Shown here: positions 7,084-17,407 of the stretch, one piece after another | How positions within the stretch are numbered: position 1 is the first letter of the stretch | Layout of the letters: each line of letters starts with the position of its first letter | Assembly (NCBI GenBank): GCA_020723405.1 | Contig: DYIY01000010.1 | Location: 11,866-75,865, forward strand | Direction: 5' to 3' | Origin: Thiobacillus denitrificans | GTDB lineage: Bacteria > Pseudomonadota > Gammaproteobacteria > Burkholderiales > Thiobacillaceae | DNA: 64,000 bases | The notes under the pieces: generated by a model | What the model saw: only the letters and a program-made list of their open reading frames with translations | Database searches by the model: none | What the model was told of the DNA's origin: nothing | Position numbers and translations under genes: made by a program

Positions 7084-10000
7084 TCACTGACGCGATTTGA
7101 GCTCTATTGCCCGCGCCTGAAGCTCAGCCAGTCGTGCATTCTCAATCCCGCGTTGCTTAGCCAAGCCTGTAATTCTGATGACCTCATCAAGGTTTCCCTG
7201 AGCCAACTGCCATTCCGCCTCCGCGATGAAAACTGGAAGGTATTTGCTCCCCCTATTGATCATCCGTTGCCGTATCCGAGAGGCCTCTTCGTTGCGCCCC
7301 GCTTTGCACAACGCCACGGCACGCAATCCATTTGCGTATTCGTTCCCCAGTCCTCGTTCGTCAAGAACATCCAATACTTGTAGAGCTTTCTCAGTCATGC
7401 CCCCATCAAGCAACCATTTTGCTTCCGCTGTATAGAAGGCCGGATTGCGACTGTTTGCATCGATCTTTTCAGTTCGTAGTTTGGAGGCATCCGCCCCTTT
7501 GCCGGTGGTTTCGAATACAGATGCACGGATTAACAGTGTGTATTCGTCTGCAATGCCGAACTCATCAACGCAATCAAGCAGCCGCGCGGCCACATCGGGG
7601 TTGCTTTGCTCTAGCTGCCACTTTGCTTCGTCGTGATAGATCGCCGCATCCTTACTATTTCCATCAATCAGTTTCATCCGGTATCTGGAGGCTTCAGCCT
7701 CTTGGCCCATTTCACCAAGCACATGGGCGCGTGCAGACTCGATGTATTCATTCCTACAGCCCCGCTTTTCAGCCTGCTCAACTAGCTTCTTTGCTCGATT
7801 TAGCCTGTTTTGACCGATTAGGTGTGCAATTTCTGCTGAGAAAATGGCTGGATTGCGAGTCCCTCGATCAATCATTGATTGGCGTAGACGGGATGCCTCC
7901 GTGCCTCGTCCCAACTTTTCAAAGGCGGTGGCTTTGATGGAGGCGTTTATCTCATCGTCACATTTTCTTTCTTCGGCAAGATTAAGGATACGCAGTGCTT
8001 CGGCAGGATCACCGTGCTCCAGTTGCCAAGATGCCTCCGCGCCGTAAAACGCAGCATGCCTACTGCCCGAGTCTATCAACTCAAGTCGCTTACGTGAGGC
8101 AGCCGCAGGATCGGGGGACACGAGATCAAGACAGTCAAGCTCTACAGCCACAACGTAATGATTGACAGCGGTTGGGTTCTGTTTTCTTGCCATTTCCACA
8201 ACGCGAAGATACTCGCTGGCACCATCTGGCCCCAAGGCCAGAAGGGAGACACCAAGGTTTGCAAGGTTAGGCGCATAAGACGGCTGTACTTCAAATGCAC
8301 GTCGGAGAAATTTCAGGGCTTCTACGTCGTTCCGACCGCGTACTCGGCGGAGAGTCTCACCTAGGAACCGAAGTGCCTTTGGATCATCAGGGCTAATCAG
8401 AAGGATGTATCTGAGTACACTTTCAAGAAGGTCATCCCCTTTCTTCTCTTTGTGCAGCCCTCTGCAGATTGTCCAGAGGCGGTCCAGCGCCCCGTCGTGA
8501 TGACCGGCAATCAATTCGATCGCAATTTCCCTTACTGACCAAAGCTCACCAGCGGCGATCAAATGATGGAAGGCTTCTAGCGCCCGCTCGATGTTCACGG
8601 CTGTCACGAGTCGCCTACCGCGAACTTGCTCAAGCCAGCAATCCCCAATGGTCTGATGGAGTTCCTTCGTAAGGTCATGCGCCACTTCCTCATGGGCAGT
8701 CTGGTCGGCGTCCGAGCCATCCTCGTTTTGATATCCAAGTTTTTGTCGAAGCCAGGCAGACAGAAAGCCGTGAAGATAGAACCGCTCTTGTCGGCTATCC
8801 GCTGGCAACAAGCAACGTTGATCCAGCCCAGTCCACGCGTTGGTAACGGTTAGGCGTGCTTCCAGTGGTTCAATGTGGTCATGTGGAATTGCTCCTCTAT
8901 ATAGGCTCAATGCGAGCAGCAATCTCTGTTCTGAAACCGACAACACATGATTGAACAGATCGGCCAGTAAGAATTGTTCGACTTGGTCTTCAGCTTGTTT
9001 CAAGAACCGCTGCCGTACCTCCATTGGCGACACACCCAAACCCAGTGCAACGTCTATTAGAAGCCTCGTGGCGAAAGGATGCGCTTGGTGCCCTTGCCCA
9101 CCGCCAAGCCACTGATACAGGGCGCGTAGGTCGTTGCCCGAGATTTGCCAATCCGTGCTATCGGCGTTCGGTGCCGAATTGGCAAGCCATTCCCTTAATG
9201 AATCCTTATCAAGTCCAGTAACCTCGACTGCTGTTCCGCTAGGAAATAATCCTTGGGGAGGTCGCTCACGAAGCTCAAATATCCAACCCCAATGGCCACC
9301 GGCAACTCGTTGAAGCGCTGCAACCAACACGCCCAACTGGGGATTCCGCCAGTTATCCCGGTCAAACCAAAGATGTGCCTGATCGACCCAGACTACTGTC
9401 CGTCTTAGTCGACCAACGCTTCTTGAGAGAGCTGCGATTTGCTCCTGAAGCGTACCTGTCGGTGGCTGTGGGCATTCGTCATTGATACCCAAAGCCTTTG
9501 CAATCGAGCGAAAGAAATCCGATGGCTCTCGCACAACGCTGGCCACGATACGAATTTCTGGATCCCAAGAGGTCCAAGGTTCCTGGTCAATCAATGCATC
9601 AATGACAGATGACTTGCCATTGCCACGCATTCCGTAGAGCAACAGACACCCAGTTGCACCAAAATCCTGGAAAAGGCGTTCGAGCAGCTTTTCTCGACCG
9701 TAGAGCCTTGGGTGCGAAGGAGAATGAGGTTTCTGCACATCATCCTTGGCTAAGGGCAACACTCTCCCCGAACTTGATCCGCTAATGGGCGGTATGGGGC
9801 GCAGGGTTTGTAACTTCGAGTTTGTTTCCGGGTGGCTGTCAGTACTGGCCGTATTTGAGGGACTGTCGCTCTGCGCTGCTCTGCGCACTAGTCGGAAACG
9901 ATCAATCGTGGCGACACATAGCTCTGCTGCATTCCGGGAAGCATTGATCTGGTCCTGTTCCTTCTGTACTGGGTCCTTGTTCTTATTGAAACCCCAGTCA

Positions 10001-10647
10001 CAAATTGCCTTGACTATTAGCCAGTCAACCCGACGATCCCTCACGCTTCTTAGGGACATGAGGAGACCGCTGCCCTCCATCTCGCCTCCGATTGCCTGAT
10101 CCTCATCCGCAGCGATGAATTTATCCCGGTGTTGTTCGTCGTCGAACAGCGTTTCTATCGAAATCAGCAAGCCCTCGTGCGTACGTTTGCCGGAGTCTTC
10201 GGCGGCTCTGATGAATGTTTTAAGTAAGGTTCCGCTTGCCTCTACGATCGTTCCGCGGGGGGTGACCTTCTCCGGAGTTACCTTGTGGTGTTGGGCGTCA
10301 CGTAACCGCGAGGAAAGAAGGATATCTCCGATGCATTGTCCGTCGGCGTTCTTGGCACCCCACGCAATACCCACCGCGATAATCACCTGGGGCGACAGGT
10401 CATCAAGAATATTGGTAACCGTGTCGAAGGATGCACCTGATGCAGTCGAGCCGATCCTAGACTGCGCGACCATGACGTGCTGGCCGTTAATTTCTCCCGC
10501 ATCGAAATAGACCTCGTTGCTAGCGCCCTGGATCTGTTCCAATCGTTGATTCAAATGGTGTTCGAGGACGGCTATAAGCTGCATCAGTTCATGCTTGTTG
10601 ACCGTCAACAGCACGATGTCCGCGCTTATTTTTGGACTCATGGTCAT
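7084..10647 (-). CDS. PNP-type nucleosidase / STAND NTPase / helical-repeat protein (candidate antiphage NLR-like protein)
   Basis: A 1187-aa multidomain protein. Residues about 8-245 form a phosphorylase-superfamily domain like MTA/SAH nucleosidase, with the ribose-binding GEMEG motif (188-192) and the catalytic-type Asp in AICDW (D217). Residues about 315-600 hold a STAND/NB-ARC-like ATPase with Walker A GMRGNGKSS (K345) and Walker B VVWVDQAH (D422). From about 690 to the end there are degenerate 35-40-residue TPR/Sel1-like repeats (AxxLxxxGrxxEASrlR). Effector-STAND-sensor order is the layout of bacterial NLR/Avs proteins, and phosphorylase-superfamily effectors that destroy ATP are known in antiviral systems. 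GC is clearly lower than in the neighbours, which suggests transfer. Start ATG 10647 follows GGGAGGGGGG at 10650-10660. No partner gene is adjacent. Confidence 0.85.
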   Translation of the reverse strand: MTMSPKISADIVLLTVNKHELMQLIAVLEHHLNQRLEQIQGASNEVYFDAGEINGQHVMVAQSRIGSTASGASFDTVTNILDDLSPQVIIAVGIAWGAKNADGQCIGDILLSSRLRDAQHHKVTPEKVTPRGTIVEASGTLLKTFIRAAEDSGKRTHEGLLISIETLFDDEQHRDKFIAADEDQAIGGEMEGSGLLMSLRSVRDRRVDWLIVKAICDWGFNKNKDPVQKEQDQINASRNAAELCVATIDRFRLVRRAAQSDSPSNTASTDSHPETNSKLQTLRPIPPISGSSSGRVLPLAKDDVQKPHSPSHPRLYGREKLLERLFQDFGATGCLLLYGMRGNGKSSVIDALIDQEPWTSWDPEIRIVASVVREPSDFFRSIAKALGINDECPQPPTGTLQEQIAALSRSVGRLRRTVVWVDQAHLWFDRDNWRNPQLGVLVAALQRVAGGHWGWIFELRERPPQGLFPSGTAVEVTGLDKDSLREWLANSAPNADSTDWQISGNDLRALYQWLGGGQGHQAHPFATRLLIDVALGLGVSPMEVRQRFLKQAEDQVEQFLLADLFNHVLSVSEQRLLLALSLYRGAIPHDHIEPLEARLTVTNAWTGLDQRCLLPADSRQERFYLHGFLSAWLRQKLGYQNEDGSDADQTAHEEVAHDLTKELHQTIGDCWLEQVRGRRLVTAVNIERALEAFHHLIAAGELWSVREIAIELIAGHHDGALDRLWTICRGLHKEKKGDDLLESVLRYILLISPDDPKALRFLGETLRRVRGRNDVEALKFLRRAFEVQPSYAPNLANLGVSLLALGPDGASEYLRVVEMARKQNPTAVNHYVVAVELDCLDLVSPDPAAASRKRLELIDSGSRHAAFYGAEASWQLEHGDPAEALRILNLAEERKCDDEINASIKATAFEKLGRGTEASRLRQSMIDRGTRNPAIFSAEIAHLIGQNRLNRAKKLVEQAEKRGCRNEYIESARAHVLGEMGQEAEASRYRMKLIDGNSKDAAIYHDEAKWQLEQSNPDVAARLLDCVDEFGIADEYTLLIRASVFETTGKGADASKLRTEKIDANSRNPAFYTAEAKWLLDGGMTEKALQVLDVLDERGLGNEYANGLRAVALCKAGRNEEASRIRQRMINRGSKYLPVFIAEAEWQLAQGNLDEVIRITGLAKQRGIENARLAELQARAIELKSRQ

Positions 10648-11148
10648 TACCCCCCTCCCTTCTCGATGACGGGACAGCACGCATTCCTGTCCCGGACCGA
10701 GGAATTATCTGTCAAATTGCCGCTGCATCAGCGAGACCCATATCACCAGTTCTCAGTGACTGTCGGGAGCCACCACGTCACCGGCCGTTCTGCAGTACCA
10801 CCGCCAACGGCCGCTTCGGCCGATTTCCAGCCACACAAAAGGCACCCTCAGAGTCCTTTCTATCCCGCATCCCCTCCAGCCTTAGCCATCATCGACAGCC
10901 CAGCTACGAGCAACTGTAGAGCGGCCCACGAGCCCCCTGCGGCGCCCGCCCATCGACATGCTCCACCGGCCGGGCCGCGTATTCCACGCATGGCCTTTGC
11001 CGTAGCGGGATGCTGCATTCGGGACAGCAGCGGTGCTGGGGGGGCTTGTCGCCGAACAGACGGGCCGGGCTGTTTTTCCCGGGGGTGAGCGGGCGCAGCT
11101 TGTGCCGGGATACGAACCCGAGCAGGGCGCCCGGGCGGGGGCGGGGTC
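10648..11148. other. 500-bp intergenic region with no supported gene
   Basis: Between the STAND gene start and the recN stop. GC rises again from left to right. A minus-strand open frame here contains a CPEC motif but has no convincing start or ribosome binding site and may be a decayed fragment. No tRNA, integrase or direct-repeat attachment site was found. Confidence 0.4.
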
Positions 11149-12804
11149 TCAGCCCCCGCCCAGCAGTTCCGCGGCGTGGGCCCGGGTGGCTTCGGTGATG
11201 GTGACGCCGCCCAGCATGCGGGCCAGTTCCCCCACCCGGGCGTCGGCGTCCAGCAGGGTCACTTCCGACACCGCCCGGCCGTTCCGGCTGGCCTTGCTGA
11301 CCCGGTAGTGGCCGGCGGCCCGGGCGGCCACCTGGGGCAGGTGGGTGACGCACAGCACCTGCCGGGAATTGCCCAGGTCCGCCAGCAGGCGGCCGACGAT
11401 TTCCGCCACGCCGCCGCCGATGCCCGCGTCCACTTCGTCGAAGATCAGGGTGGCGGCGCCGGAAACGCCGGACAGCACGGTCTGCAGGGCCAGCCCCACG
11501 CGGGACAGTTCGCCGCCGGAAGCGGTCTTCGCCAGGGGCTTCAGGCCCTGGCCGGCGTGGGGGGCCACCTGGAATTCCACTTCTTCCAGGCCGTGGGCGG
11601 CGGGCTCTCCGGCGGGCAGTTCCACCTCGAAGCGGCCGCCCTGCATGGCGAGTTGCTGCATGGCGGCGGTGACGGCCTTGGCCAGTTTCGCGGCGGCTTT
11701 GCGGCGCAGCCCGGACAGGGCCCCGGCGTCCTTGCGGTAGGCCGCCTCGGCTTCCGTTTCGGCCCGGGCCAGGGCTTCCGGATCGGCGTCGCCGCCCAGC
11801 TGGGCCAGGCGGGCGCGGGTGGCGGCCAGGTGCTCGGGAATCTCTTCGGGCTTGAGGCGGAACTTGCGGGCGGCGGCCTGGATCGCGGCCAGGCGCTGCT
11901 CGGCGTCGTTCAGGGCTTCCGGGTCCAGGTCCACCCGGTCGGCGTAGCGGGACAGTTCCCGTTCGGCCTCGTGCAGGGACTCGCCGGCGCTTTCCAGCAG
12001 GGCCAGGGGGCCGGCCAGGGCCGGGTCGATGCCCGCCAGGTCGGCCAGTTGGTGGCGCAGGGCCCGCAGCCGGTCCAGCAGGCCGGTCTCGTCTCCGTCC
12101 AACAGCGCGCCGGCCGCCCGGGCGCCGGCCACCAGGTCGGCGGCATGGGCCAGGCGGCGGTGGTCTTCCTGGAGGGTCTGCCAGCCGTCGGCGGTGAAGG
12201 CCAGGGCGGCCAGTTCCCGTTCCGTCCAGGCAAGGCGTTCCCGTTCCGCGTCCAGTTCGCCGGCCTGGCGCTGGGCGGCTTCCCGGCGGGCGCTGGCGGC
12301 GCGCCAGGCCCGGTGCCGTTCCGCCGTGGCGGCGGCCAGGTTGGCGCAGCCGGCGTATTCGTCCAGCAGGCGGCGCTGTTCGGCGCTCTTGAGCAGGGAG
12401 TAATGGGCGTGCTGGCCGTGGATGTCCACCAGGAATTCACCGGCTTCCTTGAGCTGCTGGGCCGTGGCGGACCGGCCGTTGACGAAGGCGCGGGAACGGC
12501 CGCCGGCTTCCACCACCCGGCGCAGCAGCAGCACGCCGTCGTCGCCGGCCAGGTCGTTGTCTGCCAGCCAGGCGTTCAGGCCGGGCACCCGGTCGGCGGC
12601 GAACTCGGCGGCCACTTCGGCCCGGCTCGCGCCTTCCCGCACCACCCCGGCGTCGGCCCGCTCTCCCAGTACCAGGGCCAGGGCCCCCAGCAGGATGGAT
12701 TTGCCCGCCCCCGTCTCGCCGGTGAGGGCGGCGAAGCCGGCCTGGAAATCCAGGTCCAGGCGGTCCACCAGGACGAAGTCGGCTATGGATAGGCTCAGCA
12801 GCAT
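11149..12804 (-). CDS. recN: DNA repair protein RecN
   Basis: A 551-aa SMC-like ATPase acting in double-strand-break repair. The N-terminus MLLSLSIADFVLVDRLDL is typical of RecN, with Walker A GETGAGKS at residues 29-36. A central coiled coil rich in Arg, Glu and Ala (about 160-370) separates it from the C-terminal ABC signature (SGGELSR), Walker B (TLIFDEVDAGIGG) and the VTHLPQVAA switch region. Length matches the family (553 aa in E. coli). The first ATG of the family-conserved N-terminus is at 12804. A longer open frame upstream only reads through the repeat at 12817-12905. It is co-directional with nadK, as often seen in proteobacteria. Confidence 0.96.
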   Translation of the reverse strand: MLLSLSIADFVLVDRLDLDFQAGFAALTGETGAGKSILLGALALVLGERADAGVVREGASRAEVAAEFAADRVPGLNAWLADNDLAGDDGVLLLRRVVEAGGRSRAFVNGRSATAQQLKEAGEFLVDIHGQHAHYSLLKSAEQRRLLDEYAGCANLAAATAERHRAWRAASARREAAQRQAGELDAERERLAWTERELAALAFTADGWQTLQEDHRRLAHAADLVAGARAAGALLDGDETGLLDRLRALRHQLADLAGIDPALAGPLALLESAGESLHEAERELSRYADRVDLDPEALNDAEQRLAAIQAAARKFRLKPEEIPEHLAATRARLAQLGGDADPEALARAETEAEAAYRKDAGALSGLRRKAAAKLAKAVTAAMQQLAMQGGRFEVELPAGEPAAHGLEEVEFQVAPHAGQGLKPLAKTASGGELSRVGLALQTVLSGVSGAATLIFDEVDAGIGGGVAEIVGRLLADLGNSRQVLCVTHLPQVAARAAGHYRVSKASRNGRAVSEVTLLDADARVGELARMLGGVTITEATRAHAAELLGGG

Positions 12805-12816
12805 GGCGTGTGGGAT

Positions 12817-12905
12817 ATGGGGGATGGGTGATGGGGAATGGGTGATGGGTAACGGGATTGGCGCGCTTCCGGGGTCCCCATTCCCCATCCCCCATCCCCC
12901 ATCCC
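12817..12905. repeat. GGGGATGGG/CCCCATCCC dispersed imperfect palindrome
   Basis: An intergenic inverted repeat between nadK and recN. The left arm is several GATGGG(GAAT) units and the right arm is the complementary CCCCATTCCCCATCCC units. Related sequence occurs near 5447-5490 and inside hrpA near 44909-44963, so it is a dispersed family. Confidence 0.65.
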
Positions 12906-12913
12906 CGCTTTCA

Positions 12914-13786
12914 TCACAGTTTCTCCCCCCAGTGCAGCTTCTGCCTGAGGGTGTCGTAGTAGTTGTGGCCCTCGGGGTGGAGCAGGCGCAGAGTGCGGGC
13001 GGCCCGGCGGATCACCACCCGGTCGCCCACCACCAGGTCCGAGTGGAGCTGGCCGTCGAAGTGGACCCGGGCGTCGCTGGCGTGGATGAGGTTGATCTCG
13101 ATCTCGGAGCGGCTGTTCACGGCGATGGGCCGGGCCGACAGGGTGTGGGGGCAGATGGGCACCATGACCACCGCTTCCAGGGTGGGGTGGAGGATGGGCC
13201 CGCCGGAGGACAATGCGTAGGCGGTGGAGCCGGTGGGGGAAGCCACCACCAGGCCGTCGGCCCGCTGGCTGTAGACGAACTGGTTGTCGATGTAGACCTC
13301 GAACTCGATGAGCCGGCCCATGGTGCTCTTGCTCACCACCACGTCGTTGAAGGCGTAGGAGGCGATAAGCACGTCCTCGTGGCGTTCCACGCTGGCCTCC
13401 AGCATGATGCGGTCTTCCGCAACGTATTGGCCGGAGAGCATGTCGTCCAGGGTGGTGAACATGGTGTCGATGGACACGTCGGCAAGAAAGCCCAGGCGGC
13501 CCTGGTTCACGCCGATCAGGGGCACTTGCGCGTCCAGCAGGCTGCGGGCGATGTTGAGCAGGGTGCCGTCGCCGCCCATGACGATGGCCAGGTCCACCTG
13601 GCCGCCGATCTCCTTCAGGGTGGCCACGGGAAACTCCCGGATGTCGCAGGCGTCGGCGGTGTGGGCGGTGAGCATGACCCCGTGGCCACGCTTCCTGAGG
13701 AAGTCGGCCAGGCGCAGCAGGGACCCCGTGCAGGACGGGGTGTTGAACTTGCCCACCAGGGCAATGGTCTTGAAATCGGCTTTCAT
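12914..13786 (-). CDS. nadK: NAD kinase
   Basis: A 290-aa ATP-NAD kinase that makes NADP from NAD. The diagnostic GGDGT motif is at residues 71-75, followed by NQGRLGFLADV, and the NE/D-type and GSTAYALSSGGPI motifs are in the second half. The length is normal for proteobacterial NadK. It is transcribed toward recN with a 109-bp gap filled by a palindromic repeat. It is divergent from hrcA, with 52 bp between the two start codons, a common arrangement in betaproteobacteria. Confidence 0.97.
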   Translation of the reverse strand: MKADFKTIALVGKFNTPSCTGSLLRLADFLRKRGHGVMLTAHTADACDIREFPVATLKEIGGQVDLAIVMGGDGTLLNIARSLLDAQVPLIGVNQGRLGFLADVSIDTMFTTLDDMLSGQYVAEDRIMLEASVERHEDVLIASYAFNDVVVSKSTMGRLIEFEVYIDNQFVYSQRADGLVVASPTGSTAYALSSGGPILHPTLEAVVMVPICPHTLSARPIAVNSRSEIEINLIHASDARVHFDGQLHSDLVVGDRVVIRRAARTLRLLHPEGHNYYDTLRQKLHWGEKL

Positions 13787-13838
13787 GGCGTGAAATTATA
13801 GCCATGCCCCCGTAACCGCCTTCCACCAAGCGTCCACC

Positions 13839-14873
13839 ATGGCCCTATCCCCCGCCCTCAACGACCGTGCCCGGTTGCTGCTCAAGCTGCTGGTGGAGCG
13901 CTACATCGAGGACGGCCAGCCGGTGGGCTCCCGTACCCTGTCCAAGGAAACGGGGCTCAACCTGTCGCCGGCCTCCATCCGCAACATCATGTCGGACCTG
14001 GAGGAGGGGGGCTTCATCGCCAGCCCCCATACCTCGGCCGGACGGGTTCCCACGCCCCGGGGCTACCGGATGTTCGTGGACACCATGCTCACCGTGAAGC
14101 CCCTGGAGCGGGAGCGGATGATGCAGATGGAATCCACCCTGGTGCCCGATGATCCCCAGCGCCTGGTGAGCGCCGCTTCCCATCTGCTGGCGGAACTCAC
14201 CGCCTATGCGGGGGTGGTGCTGATTCCCAAGCGGCGCAACCTGGGCCTGCGCCAGATCGAGTTCCTCAGCCTCTCGGACAAGCGCATCCTGCTCATCATG
14301 GTCACCGCCGAGGGCGAGGTGCAGAACCGGGTCATCCTCACCGACCGGCCCTACGACCCGAACCAGTTGGTGCGGGCGGCCAACTACTTCAACGCCCATT
14401 TCACCGGCCTGTCCTTCGAACAGGTTCAGCCCCGCCTGGCGGAGGAACTGGCGGCCCTGAAATCCGACATCAGCCAGCTCATGGAACTGGTGGTGGCCGC
14501 CGGCTCCGACGCCTTCAGCGGCAGCGGCCAGGAATACGTGCTGTCCGGGGAGCGCAACCTCCTGGGTGCGCCGGAACTGTCGGCCAACATGGTGCGCCTG
14601 CGGGAACTGTTCGGCCTGTTCGAGCAGAAGACCGAACTCATGCAGCTCCTCGACGTGAGCAACACCGCCAACGGCGTGCAGTTGTTCATCGGCGCCGAAT
14701 CCGGCGTGGCCTCCCTGGACGAATGCAGCGTCATCGCCGCTCCCTACGAGGCCAACGGCGAGGTGGTGGGCACCCTGGGGGTCATCGGCCCCACCCGCAT
14801 GGCCTATGAGCGGGTGATTCCCATCGTGGACATCACCGCCCGGCTGCTGTCCAACGCCCTTTCCTATCATTAG
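13839..14873 (+). CDS. hrcA: Heat-inducible transcription repressor HrcA
   Basis: A 344-aa repressor of class I heat-shock genes. The N-terminal winged helix (residues about 5-70) contains [15 protein letters not shown] and [15 protein letters not shown], and the [17 protein letters not shown] signature follows. The C-terminal GAF-like dimerisation domain includes IGAES and [11 protein letters not shown]. HrcA binds the CIRCE operator upstream of groE and dnaK. No CIRCE inverted repeat was recognised in the short nadK-hrcA gap, so autoregulation is not evident here. Confidence 0.96.
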   Translation: MALSPALNDRARLLLKLLVERYIEDGQPVGSRTLSKETGLNLSPASIRNIMSDLEEGGFIASPHTSAGRVPTPRGYRMFVDTMLTVKPLERERMMQMESTLVPDDPQRLVSAASHLLAELTAYAGVVLIPKRRNLGLRQIEFLSLSDKRILLIMVTAEGEVQNRVILTDRPYDPNQLVRAANYFNAHFTGLSFEQVQPRLAEELAALKSDISQLMELVVAAGSDAFSGSGQEYVLSGERNLLGAPELSANMVRLRELFGLFEQKTELMQLLDVSNTANGVQLFIGAESGVASLDECSVIAAPYEANGEVVGTLGVIGPTRMAYERVIPIVDITARLLSNALSYH

Positions 14874-14906
14874 GGCTTCGGTCCCTTACCCTCCTGAGGC
14901 TTCACC

Positions 14907-15794
14907 TTGCTCCCCATCCAGTCAGGCATCCTCGACCCCATTCCCGCCGCCGCCCGATACCTCCAGTTCGATCTGGCCGATGCATCGGGCCCCGCCCTCC
15001 AGGCGGCCCTGGTCCAGTTGCAGGCCCTGGCCGACGGCACGGCCACGGTGGCGGGCCTGGGCCGGACCCTGCTCCGGGCCCTGGGCGCCAGCGGCCCGGA
15101 GGTGCCGGATTTCCCTGCCCATGACGCGGCCGCCGCGCCGGTGCCCGCCACCCCGGGGGCCCTGCTGTGCTGGCTGCGGGGTGACGACCGGGGCGAGTTG
15201 CTGCACCGGGCCCGCCATCTCATCCGGGCCCTGGAGCCGGCCCTGGTGCCCACCTGGAACCTGGAGGCCTTCCGCTACGGCCCGGTGCTGGACCTGACCG
15301 GCTACGAGGACGGCACCGAGAATCCCCAGGGGGACGCAGCCCTGGCCGCCGGATTCACCCAGGGCCGGGGACCGGGTCTGGACGGCGGCAGCTTCCTGGC
15401 CATCCAGCAATGGGTCCACGACCTGGACCGCTTCGAGAGCCTGCCGGCCCTGGAACAGGACCACACCTTCGGCCGGCGCAAATCCGACAACGAGGAAATC
15501 GAGGATGCCCCTGCCAGCGCCCATGTGAAGCGCACCGCCCAGGAGGACTTCGACCCGGCAGCCTTCGTGCTGCGCCGCTCCATGCCCTGGGCGGAAGGGG
15601 ACCAGGCCGGCCTGGTGTTCACCGCCTTCGGCAAGGACACGTCGGCCTTCGCCGCCCTCCTGGGGCGCATGACCGGCCAGGAGGACGGCATCGTGGACGC
15701 TTTGTTCCGCTTCACCCGGCCGGTGACCGGCGCCTACTTCTGGTGTCCGCCCATGGCCGGTGGCCGTCTCGACCTGACCACCCTGGGGCGCTAG
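14907..15794 (+). CDS. DyP-type heme peroxidase
   Basis: A 295-aa dye-decolorising peroxidase family protein. The family motif GxxDG is present as GYEDGTENP near residue 132, with the catalytic Asp. The downstream AHVKR segment provides the likely proximal His, and an Arg in FVLRRSMPW matches the conserved distal-side region. No signal peptide is visible, so it is cytosolic or encapsulin-associated, although no encapsulin gene is adjacent. The start is uncertain: TTG 14907 follows CTCCTGAGGC and gives the right family length, and there is no ATG nearby. The next gene begins two bases after the stop. Confidence 0.88.
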   Translation: MLPIQSGILDPIPAAARYLQFDLADASGPALQAALVQLQALADGTATVAGLGRTLLRALGASGPEVPDFPAHDAAAAPVPATPGALLCWLRGDDRGELLHRARHLIRALEPALVPTWNLEAFRYGPVLDLTGYEDGTENPQGDAALAAGFTQGRGPGLDGGSFLAIQQWVHDLDRFESLPALEQDHTFGRRKSDNEEIEDAPASAHVKRTAQEDFDPAAFVLRRSMPWAEGDQAGLVFTAFGKDTSAFAALLGRMTGQEDGIVDALFRFTRPVTGAYFWCPPMAGGRLDLTTLGR

Positions 15795-15796
15795 CC

Positions 15797-16231
15797 GTGT
15801 CCGGCAGTCTCACCTGGTTCCACTGGGCCCTGCTGTCGGCCGTGTTCGCCGCCATGACCGCCATCTTCGCCAAGCTGGGCCTGCAGGGGGTGGATTCGGA
15901 TCTGGCCACCCTGATCCGCACCGCCATCATCCTGGTGATTCTCGGCCTGTTCGTGGTGTTCACCGGCAAGTGGAGCAACCCCCTGGCTTTGTCCGGCCAC
16001 ACCTGGGCCTTCCTGTCCCTCTCCGCACTGGCCACCGGAGCTTCCTGGGTCAGCTACTTCCGCGCCCTGCAGATGGGCGAAGCCTCCAAGGTGGCCCCCA
16101 TCGACAAACTCAGCGTGGTGCTGGTGGCCATCTTCGCCGTGATCTTCCTGGGAGAACGGCCCAGCTTGCGGGAATGGCTGGGCATCGCCCTGGTGGCCGG
16201 GGGCGTCATCGTCCTGGGCCTGAAACGCTGA
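15797..16231 (+). CDS. EamA/DMT-family small membrane transporter (single EamA domain)
   Basis: A 144-aa hydrophobic protein with about five transmembrane helices making a single EamA unit, similar to 140-aa half-size drug/metabolite transporter proteins that act as dimers. Recognisable pieces are [12 protein letters not shown] at the N-terminus and [22 protein letters not shown] followed by GGVIVLGL at the C-terminus. GTG 15797 lies two bases after the peroxidase stop, suggesting translational coupling. The substrate is unknown. Confidence 0.82.
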   Translation: MSGSLTWFHWALLSAVFAAMTAIFAKLGLQGVDSDLATLIRTAIILVILGLFVVFTGKWSNPLALSGHTWAFLSLSALATGASWVSYFRALQMGEASKVAPIDKLSVVLVAIFAVIFLGERPSLREWLGIALVAGGVIVLGLKR

Positions 16232-16295
16232 GCGTCGCTCCCCACCCGATACCGTCCACATTCGCCGCCGCGCCGGCGGCCCGCAACCTCCCGGG

Positions 16296-17390
16296 ATGAC
16301 CATGCCCTTCTATCTGCCCGAACCCCCCTTCCGCCACGACCAACCCGCCCGCTTGGGCGTGCTGCTCATCAACCTGGGCACCCCTGAAGCGCCCACGGCC
16401 CGGGCCTTGCGTCCCTATCTGAAGGAATTCCTCTGGGACCGGCGGGTGGTGGAAATCCCCCGGCCCCTGTGGTGGCTGATCCTCAACGGCATCATCCTCA
16501 ACACCCGGCCGGGCAAGTCCGCCGAGAAGTACGCCAGCATCTGGCGGCCCGAAGGATCCCCCCTCAAGCATTTCACCGAGCGGCAAAGCGTCCTGCTGGG
16601 GGAGGAACTGGCCCGCCGCCTGCCCAACCCGCCCCTGGTGGAGTACGCCATGCGCTACGGCAAGCCGGCCGTGGCCGAGCGGATCATGGCCATGAAAGCC
16701 CGGGGCGTGGACCGTTTGCTGGTGCTGCCCCTGTATCCCCAGTACGCCGCCAGCAGCAGCGGCTCGGCCCTGGATGCCGTGTGGCAGACCCTGCTGCACC
16801 TGCGCAACCCGCCGGAGATCCGGGCCCTGCGCCACTTCCACGACGACCCGGGCTATGTGGAGACCCTGGCCCGCAGCGTGGAAGACCACTGGGTCGCCCA
16901 GGGGCGGCCGGACGTGCTGGTCATGAGTTTCCATGGCGTGCCGCGCCAGACCCTGGACAAGGGGGACCCCTATTTCTGCGAGTGCCAGAAGACCGGCCGG
17001 CTTCTGGCCGAGCGCCTGGGGCTGGCGGCGGAGCAGTACCGGGTTACTTTCCAGTCCCGCTTCGGCAAGGCCGAATGGCTCCAGCCCTACACCGACAAGA
17101 CCCTGGAAGAACTGGGCCGGGCCGGTACCCGGCGGGTGGACGTCATGTGCCCCGGCTTCGTGGCCGACTGCCTGGAAACCCTGGAGGAGATCGCCCTGGA
17201 GGGCAAGACCACCTTCCTGAAGTCGGGCGGTGGGGAGTTCCACCATATTCCGGCCCTCAACGATCGCCGGGATTGGATCGCCGCTTTGGCTGATCTGGTG
17301 GAACGTGCACTGTCCGGTTGGTCCGCCACCGGGGAAGAAAATATTGCGGAACGGGTCCGCCGGGCGCGGGCCCTGGGGGCCGAAAACTGA
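16296..17390 (+). CDS. hemH: Ferrochelatase
   Basis: A 364-aa enzyme that inserts ferrous iron into protoporphyrin IX, the last step of heme synthesis. Family signatures include [13 protein letters not shown] near the N-terminus, [14 protein letters not shown] in the middle, MSFHGVP containing the catalytic His, and [19 protein letters not shown] followed by [15 protein letters not shown]. Length is normal. The abundant c-type cytochromes in the window imply high heme demand. It ends just upstream of the fccAB-1 promoter region and has its own probable promoter after the EamA gene. Confidence 0.97.
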   Translation: MTMPFYLPEPPFRHDQPARLGVLLINLGTPEAPTARALRPYLKEFLWDRRVVEIPRPLWWLILNGIILNTRPGKSAEKYASIWRPEGSPLKHFTERQSVLLGEELARRLPNPPLVEYAMRYGKPAVAERIMAMKARGVDRLLVLPLYPQYAASSSGSALDAVWQTLLHLRNPPEIRALRHFHDDPGYVETLARSVEDHWVAQGRPDVLVMSFHGVPRQTLDKGDPYFCECQKTGRLLAERLGLAAEQYRVTFQSRFGKAEWLQPYTDKTLEELGRAGTRRVDVMCPGFVADCLETLEEIALEGKTTFLKSGGGEFHHIPALNDRRDWIAALADLVERALSGWSATGEENIAERVRRARALGAEN

Positions 17391-17407
17391 CGGGAAGCCC
17401 CGTCAAT

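Noticed and set aside
11101-11125. GGTTCGTATCC on the minus strand resembling a tRNA T-loop (possible attachment site)
   Set aside because: Position 58 is not A, and no acceptor, D or anticodon stem can be folded around it.
10904-11353. Minus-strand open frame with a CPEC motif between recN and the STAND gene
   Set aside because: It overlaps recN, lacks a credible start and ribosome binding site, and matches no family I know. Possibly a decayed fragment.
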